Shown here one piece after another: positions 58,437 through 64,000 of a stretch of 64,000 nucleotides of DNA. A program made the translations under genes and the position numbers. How positions within the stretch are numbered: position 1 is the stretch's first letter; each line of letters starts with the position of its first letter. The DNA comes from Tanypteryx hageni (Eukaryota > Arthropoda > Insecta > Odonata > Petaluridae). The notes beneath the pieces are model-generated. The model ran no database searches and was not told the DNA's origin. It saw only the letters and a program-made list of their open reading frames with translations. Location: positions 60,886,907 to 60,950,906 of the forward strand of contig CM054115.1 of assembly GCA_028673005.1 (NCBI GenBank), written 5' to 3'.

Positions 58437-58564
58437 GAGGGACAGCGCGAACGCAGTCCCTACTACCAAAAATTACGCGCCCGAGTTACCCACATTTGGG
58501 GCAATCGCAGGGGTCAGCCTACCCGGAGTGCAATGGATAAGCCTCGTCCTGGGGGAACCGCCTT
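58437..58564 (-). pseudogene. U1: U1 snRNA gene, 3' 128 nt only, copy 2
   Basis: Same as 46600-46727 in the second duplicated segment. Confidence 0.93.
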
Positions 58565-58644
58565 ATTTATTGTCAATTAAATTAAATTAGTACATTTCAG
58601 TGCCATGAAAATGGCTGATCCCCCAATCATACTTGGGGGATATC
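58565..58644 (-). mobile_element. diverged 3' end of U1-targeting retrotransposon, copy 2
   Basis: Same as 46728-46807 in the second duplicated segment. Confidence 0.85.
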
Positions 58645-60737
58645 TCAATTGAACTAGAACAAAAAATGTCAGATTTTAGGGGAAAAATATTTAATAATAT
58701 TAAATGTTAAAGAAGTCACGTATAATAGGATTGTGCAACTTACTTAGTAAGACGATTAGTAAAACATGCTGCAACCGAGGAAGCATATCTGTTTTATTTT
58801 ATCTTATCAAATTATTTTGAACTGCATAAATGAAGGCAATATATTTAATGAATTTGTATTAACATTTTCGCCAGGGTAATAAATTATGTGTAATGGGCAA
58901 GTGGTGACAGGATATAAATACATTTATATTTTTAATCTGAGTGAAACGATTTCCGCATTGGTGCCAATTTTTCCAGGAATTTAAGTTGGAGTTATTACCA
59001 ACATACAATAAAAAATGCAACCATGATTTCTTCATACTTTTGCAGTATGATTTTAGGCTTAGGTTTTCATTAATGAACAGTATTTCAATCTCCTCTTTGT
59101 TGCGACAATCAAGTCATGTTACTGATACATATATAAATTCTGAGATTGACTAGTAATCGTTAATTTACGAACTTTTATTATGCATGGCCTGTCCAAATCA
59201 ATGGACATTAACTAATTATTTTCTGAAGTTAAAATCCTATTTTTATTTTATTAATCAGTGTTAAATGACTTAAAAGAATCAGGTAACAATATATTATGTC
59301 AGATGTATAGTATTATGTTTGGATTAAGAAAAACAACCTCAGTATTAAAAACCATCATTCAGTTGTGCTTACTTTATAAAGTAAAACCTTAATTACGGCT
59401 AAGAACATTTAAACTGATAGTAGGTTAAGGAACTCACAATTAAATGCTGAATGGTTAGATCAAATGACGGAGGCATGAATTAAAAATTGTGTTGGTGAAG
59501 TATTGAACGGTAGAATAGAAGTATGAGGTACAAATAGTAGTTTACCTAAAATGTCTCAGTATTATATATATTAATATATATTCTAAACTCCTCCCCCCCC
59601 TGGCCACAACCTTCACTGGAATTTCACTCATTTTCAGCCATTCCCCTCACTCCATCCATATCCTCCAATCCCCGACCTTTCCACACTACCCTTCCACCCC
59701 CATGCCTCCACTCGGTGTCATTTCAATCAGTTCTCTCTCTCTCTTTTGCTGATGAAGGGATCATCCCTGAAAGCTTCCGTGTTTTGGCATGATGGCATGC
59801 ATATTAATATCGCTCTGCAGTTACATAGGTGGTACTTGATTAAGAAAATTGTGGAGCCATTTTGTACCAGGAAAGAAATTTAAAAGATATTTTATTTTTT
59901 AAACACAGGGTATCGACATGACTATTTGAAAACTCTTTAATTATTATTTATGGAGTTATTATTTCTGAATTAGATCAATGGTGAAATTTGTTGGATTTTC
60001 TTTGTTTGTAGGTCAGCAGCATCGACCATATAATCATGTTGGCAAATAGAAAGTTATTGATCAGTTACAAAGAACATAAATATTGAAATTAAAAAATACC
60101 AGCGAACCAAGATAGGTAAAGCAGATTGCCATGTTTATGGTTATAATGTTTCAATCAATCCAACACTGTTGTTAAAATGAATGAGAATATTGGCAGAAAT
60201 AAACAAACAATCAATGAAAATTTAATTGCTCAATGAAAGATTAATATATGTTCAAATACCATAAAACATAAATTGCTGTTGCTAACAATATTCAAACATG
60301 AACAGCATCAATTGGTATGAAACTGTGATTTGAAAACCTAAAATTATTTTTGGTGTTTGATGAAACTTAACTTTGATTTTTGTTTTCTCTTGTCAACAGC
60401 TTTTATGCTTAAAAGTCACGTGCGATGCTTGAGAATTTATAGATAATTCATTTGAGTTTTTATTATCCCTAACTGTAGAAGTTTTGGCAATAAATGAAAA
60501 CAAAAATTTTAATTAAAATGCAAATACTATAAAAAATCAAAAGGGCTTGATAATATTATAAGGATTCCCAAAGGTATTTAAGAAGATTTTAAAATAGACT
60601 TGAGGGATATGTTAATAAAAGATATCCATAGAATCTGGATTTGAGAAAGAGATTTGTATAAATAACTGCTTAAATAAAATGTATTAGGATTCTGAATGTT
60701 TGAATTAATTGAAAAAGGAAATTTAAATTTGGTAGAA

Positions 60738-61699
60738 GGAAATGAATTCTGATCACGAAGTTCTTCTTTTCTACACTGCTGTATGCTCGTTGTTGAAATG
60801 AAATGTTGCCTATTGTGTCTTTGAGTTGAAAAATGAAATGAAGTTGTTTGTGGAAGTGCAAGGGAAACATGACCTTAGGGCTTACTTTAATGATGAAGCT
60901 TGGAAGAAAAGCATTACTTACTTAGCAGACATTTTAAACCAGCTAAATAAGCTGAACCTGAAGCTTCAGGGAAAGGAAACACTCATTGTCCAATTTCAAG
61001 ACAATCTTCAGGCATTTGTATCAAAGCTCCAAAACTGGCGTTGGAAAGTAAATCTTGCAAACATTGCCATGTTTGAAAAACCGTGCAGTGTGGTAGAGGA
61101 ATCTGAAGGTGAACTGGATGAGAATCTGAAAGAGGAGATTACTGGGCACCTTGAATCCCTTGAAAAGGAATTTCAGCGGTACTTCTCTGAGCTTACAGAA
61201 GAAGAAGCTGCACTGGTATGAAACCCATTCTCTGTTTCCCTGAATGTAGTACATGATGAATTCTTGGATCTGCGGAATGATTCCTCGGCATGTAATTTGT
61301 TTTAAGAAAAATTGCTGACTCAGTTCTGGTGTGCTATGTATCAGTCATCATGCTTGCCTTTCGAGTTTTACTTCCATTTGCCTCTACATATCTCTGCGAG
61401 AGTGGATTTTCAACGCTTCTTCATATACAAACAAAGGCAAGAAACAGACTGAATGTTGAGGATGACATGAGGTTGACTTTAACAAACACTCAGCCGCAAA
61501 TTTTGAATCTGGTTGCCCAGATGCAAGTACAACCATCGCATTAAATATTAGGTTAGAATTATATTCTGAAAAATCTATTTTTAATGTGTTTTCTTTACCC
61601 TATTAAAAACGTCTTTTTATGCAAATATGGCAGGGGGTCGCAGGTTACTTGGCTATTATAAAAGGAGGTCGCGACTCGAAAAAGGTTGGGAAACACCGT
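60738..61699 (+). pseudogene. hAT transposase C-terminal half and right terminus, copy 2
   Basis: Same as 48901-49862 in the second duplicated segment, with the same stop and frameshift, which shows that the decay preceded the duplication. Confidence 0.8.
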
Positions 61700-62634
61700 T
61701 CTAGGCTATAGATTAGCAAGTGCAGAAGCATGAATTCTGAATATTTCTTCAGCACTTAATAATAATAATATATAATATAATAATATTAATTTGTGATGAC
61801 ACTGCTGCTTTAATGAAATAGTGGCCTTTCAAGACCCGCTTTATCAATTGCCAGTGATTCTCCATTCTTAGAAAATCTGAAGGGTTTTTGTTTTTTTTCC
61901 TGTTGGTTCATATAGGTACCAAATGTCTATAAAGTATAATTTATGTGCAAATCACACTGACTTAAGAGCAAAACTATTTGGCATTAAAAATTGCATTTTT
62001 ACAATTTTTCCTTGTATTTTATTAAGAGGGACAAGCCACATTAAAATTATATTTAATATTCCATTGTAGAAAGATGTGATGCCGTACGAATTTTATGCTC
62101 GGCATTAACTACATCTATTACTATAATGCTTATCTGAGAACCTTTAATGGCAATCTGAGAAAAGGAATATTTTATTAATCACCAACTCCTTCGGATTTCT
62201 CCGCTTCCCTCATTTTCGGGAATGTTGATGTCGATATTTGTATCCTGCAGATTGTTCGATAAAATTTTATAATATATACGTGAGAGGAAAGCTGAGGTTG
62301 TATAATTGCTAAATTGCCGTAAGTAAAGAGAATGAATTTTCCCGGAACTAAGTCACTGTCGTAGAACGGCGATGTTTCGGAGGAACGGAGATGGTGGCTC
62401 TCGAATCGACCCTTATAGACGGACCGCTGCAAAACCAAGTTGGTGGAGTAAGATTAATTTTACACAAATAACTTGGATAACGGTTTCGCGTGAAAAATGG
62501 AGATGTAGGTAATAAAGCTTAAATACGACTATTTTATGAAAAAAAGAACGAACAATGATGCTTGTTTTAAAACGTCAGCGCGGGAAAGAAAATCGCAAAA
62601 AAAATAGCGGACTTGAGGTTTTTGTAAAACTTTC

Positions 62635-62796
62635 ATACTTACCTGGCGTAGGGGCTACCGTGATCCTAAAGGCGGTTCCCCCAGGACGAGGCTTATCCAT
62701 TGCACTCCGGGTAGGCTGACCCCTGCGATTGCCCCAAATGTGGGTAACTCGGGCGCGTAATTTTTGGTAGTAGGGACTGCGTTCGCGCTGTCCCTC
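62635..62796 (+). ncRNA. U1: U1 snRNA gene, intact, copy 2
   Basis: Identical to 50798-50959, including the CCTA variant in loop I. Lies in the second duplicated segment with the same flanks. Confidence 0.93.
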
Positions 62797-63498
62797 CATA
62801 ATTGGTATCCAGAGAATGAGAAGACGAAAATCAAGTCTTAATTCAACATCTCTCGTACAAGATAATCATATTATTCCGCACCGAGCGTAGTTCAATGTTC
62901 GTTTGCTATCTATTATCATCACCTGGTCCGATTCCGTCAAAATCAACATTAAAGCGGAGCTAAGGAGTAGGGCTACCACAATAAAAAGTTAAATAATATT
63001 TCCTTTATTTTGGATATAGCCACGAAGCTCCAATAATACAAAGGAGTAAGACGTTACTTGGCATAGTGTTTACAATGGTTGCCGGCAGTTGATGTGGTGG
63101 AAGCTAAAGGATTAGTTTTTATAATATCTCTTAAATAATGCACTATATGGGAAAATGTTTCAAACAAATGTCGTTGAAAATTAAATTACCTAAAATTTTT
63201 GTTCTTTTGCTTTTTTATTTTTATCAAATATTAAAGAAAATAATCCAAAAAAATCTGATTTGGCCAGCATATGACTTTCTTCATATTTTTAATATTTCTA
63301 AAAATTTCAAATAAGTTACATAACAATAAATATTTTAAGAAACTGCGAGAAAATTTTAGACTTTACAAAGTACAGAAATAAACTCAAATCATAGCCTTCT
63401 GATATTGGTAATAGCCACAAAGCCCCAACAAATAGAAAAAGGAGCGTTACTAAGACGTAACTAAGCGTCAATTGTTAACAATAGTCGTCGGTAGGTGG

Positions 63499-64000
63499 CC
63501 CGTGGCTCATACCCTCCCGTGGTATCTAATATTTCTGAGTTGCCTTCCAATGTGGCTTTACTCAACGTCGGGTATTAAATTACAGGCACCTCACCCGTGT
63601 TTCATAATGGTCAGTGTTAATAAAAGTTATATTCGCCGCTTTATAGGAGGGACCCTATCCTCTTCACCTGTGGATGCCAATGCTCTCTTGTACTTATCCC
63701 AGACCGACACTTTGTTAATTGCGAGATCGCGGAGAACGTCATTCGTTTTATTTTCCAGGGCGAGTTTGTATTTGTTAGCCAAATCTTTGGCAAAGTCCCT
63801 AATCGTTGGTATCCCTAGCATTTCATGGACATCAACATTTCTGCCCCATGTCCTGCCTATTCGGCTTAAAATCTTTCTCTCCGCGATCTCGAGTATTTTC
63901 CAGGATTTCTGCATGAGAAAACCCGTCCACACCGGTGCAGCGTACATAAGTGTCGGTCTGATCATTGCCTTATATAGGTGTGTTTTTAATTCCCTGGACA
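63499..64000 (-). mobile_element. Jockey-like LINE, 3' end, continuing beyond the window
   Basis: The minus-strand frame, open from the window edge to a stop at 63627, encodes SRELKTHLYKAMIRPTLMYA, then APVWTGF and later IAERKILSRIGRTW. This is the post-RT C-terminus of Jockey/R1-type LINEs (I-R-P-x-L-x-Y-x-x-P-V-W). About 130 bp of 3' UTR follows to 63499. It has inserted into the second duplicated segment: copy 1 shows the empty site at about 51661. No frameshift is visible in this part, so it may be young. Confidence 0.8.

Larger units (their letters stand above)
57933..63498. repeat. large duplicated segment, copy 2
   Basis: Copy of 46096-51660. It starts inside the 5' end of the interrupted U1 gene and is cut on the right by a LINE insertion within the dispersed repeat that copy 1 carries intact at 51410-51852. 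Confidence 0.95.

Overview
The window is eukaryotic, most likely an arthropod and probably an insect. The background is AT-rich, with split genes, GT-AG introns and dense decayed transposable elements (hAT, Tigger/pogo, RTE-like, CR1/Jockey-like, Penelope-like, a tRNA-derived SINE). The U1 snRNA has insect/animal form. Only three host loci can be supported: one exon of an SLC5-type sodium-coupled transporter (minus, 18.8-19.1 kb, with a possible upstream non-coding exon near 21.1 kb), the first two exons of a secreted pancreatic-lipase-like protein (plus, 32.1-33.4 kb), and a U1 snRNA gene cluster (46-63 kb). The rest is intron or intergenic DNA full of old repeats.

The standout is the U1 cluster. 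Two intact plus-strand U1 genes lie at 50798-50959 and 62635-62796. A minus-strand U1 gene is split: its last 128 nt are at 52374-52501 and its first 30 nt at 57907-57936. Between the halves sits a GC-rich 5.4-kb element (52502-57906) in the same orientation as U1. It has two long, apparently intact ORFs. ORF2 carries a reverse transcriptase (catalytic D, then AYADD), a CX2CX8HX4C zinc knuckle and a restriction-like PD...D endonuclease. This is the architecture of the R2/NeSL/Utopia-type non-LTR retrotransposons. A second, clearly diverged 3' end of the same family is joined to U1 at exactly the same nucleotide at 46727/46728 (duplicated at 58564/58565). The simplest reading is a family specific for loop I of U1 snRNA genes. 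I recall U2-specific relatives (Utopia, Keno) but no described U1-specific endonuclease-bearing element. The intact U1 genes differ from the animal consensus in exactly the loop nucleotides where the element inserts.

The U1 cluster is also rearranged. The segment 46096 to about 51660 recurs at 57933 to about 63498 with a constant offset of 11,837 bp and almost no differences. The left boundary falls inside the first four bases of U1. The second copy is then interrupted by a Jockey-like LINE that runs off the window. This may be a recent tandem duplication or an assembly/haplotype duplication.

Elsewhere: a 122-bp perfect palindrome made from two half copies of a tRNA-Gly-derived SINE (25768-25889); a complete copy of that SINE with 13-bp target duplications (33806-33941); a Penelope-like fold-back with hammerhead-like core sequence (2233-2440); a Tigger deletion derivative (28467-29368); and hAT elements at 8.5, 22, 34.6-35.3, 43.3-44.7 and 48.9-49.9 kb.
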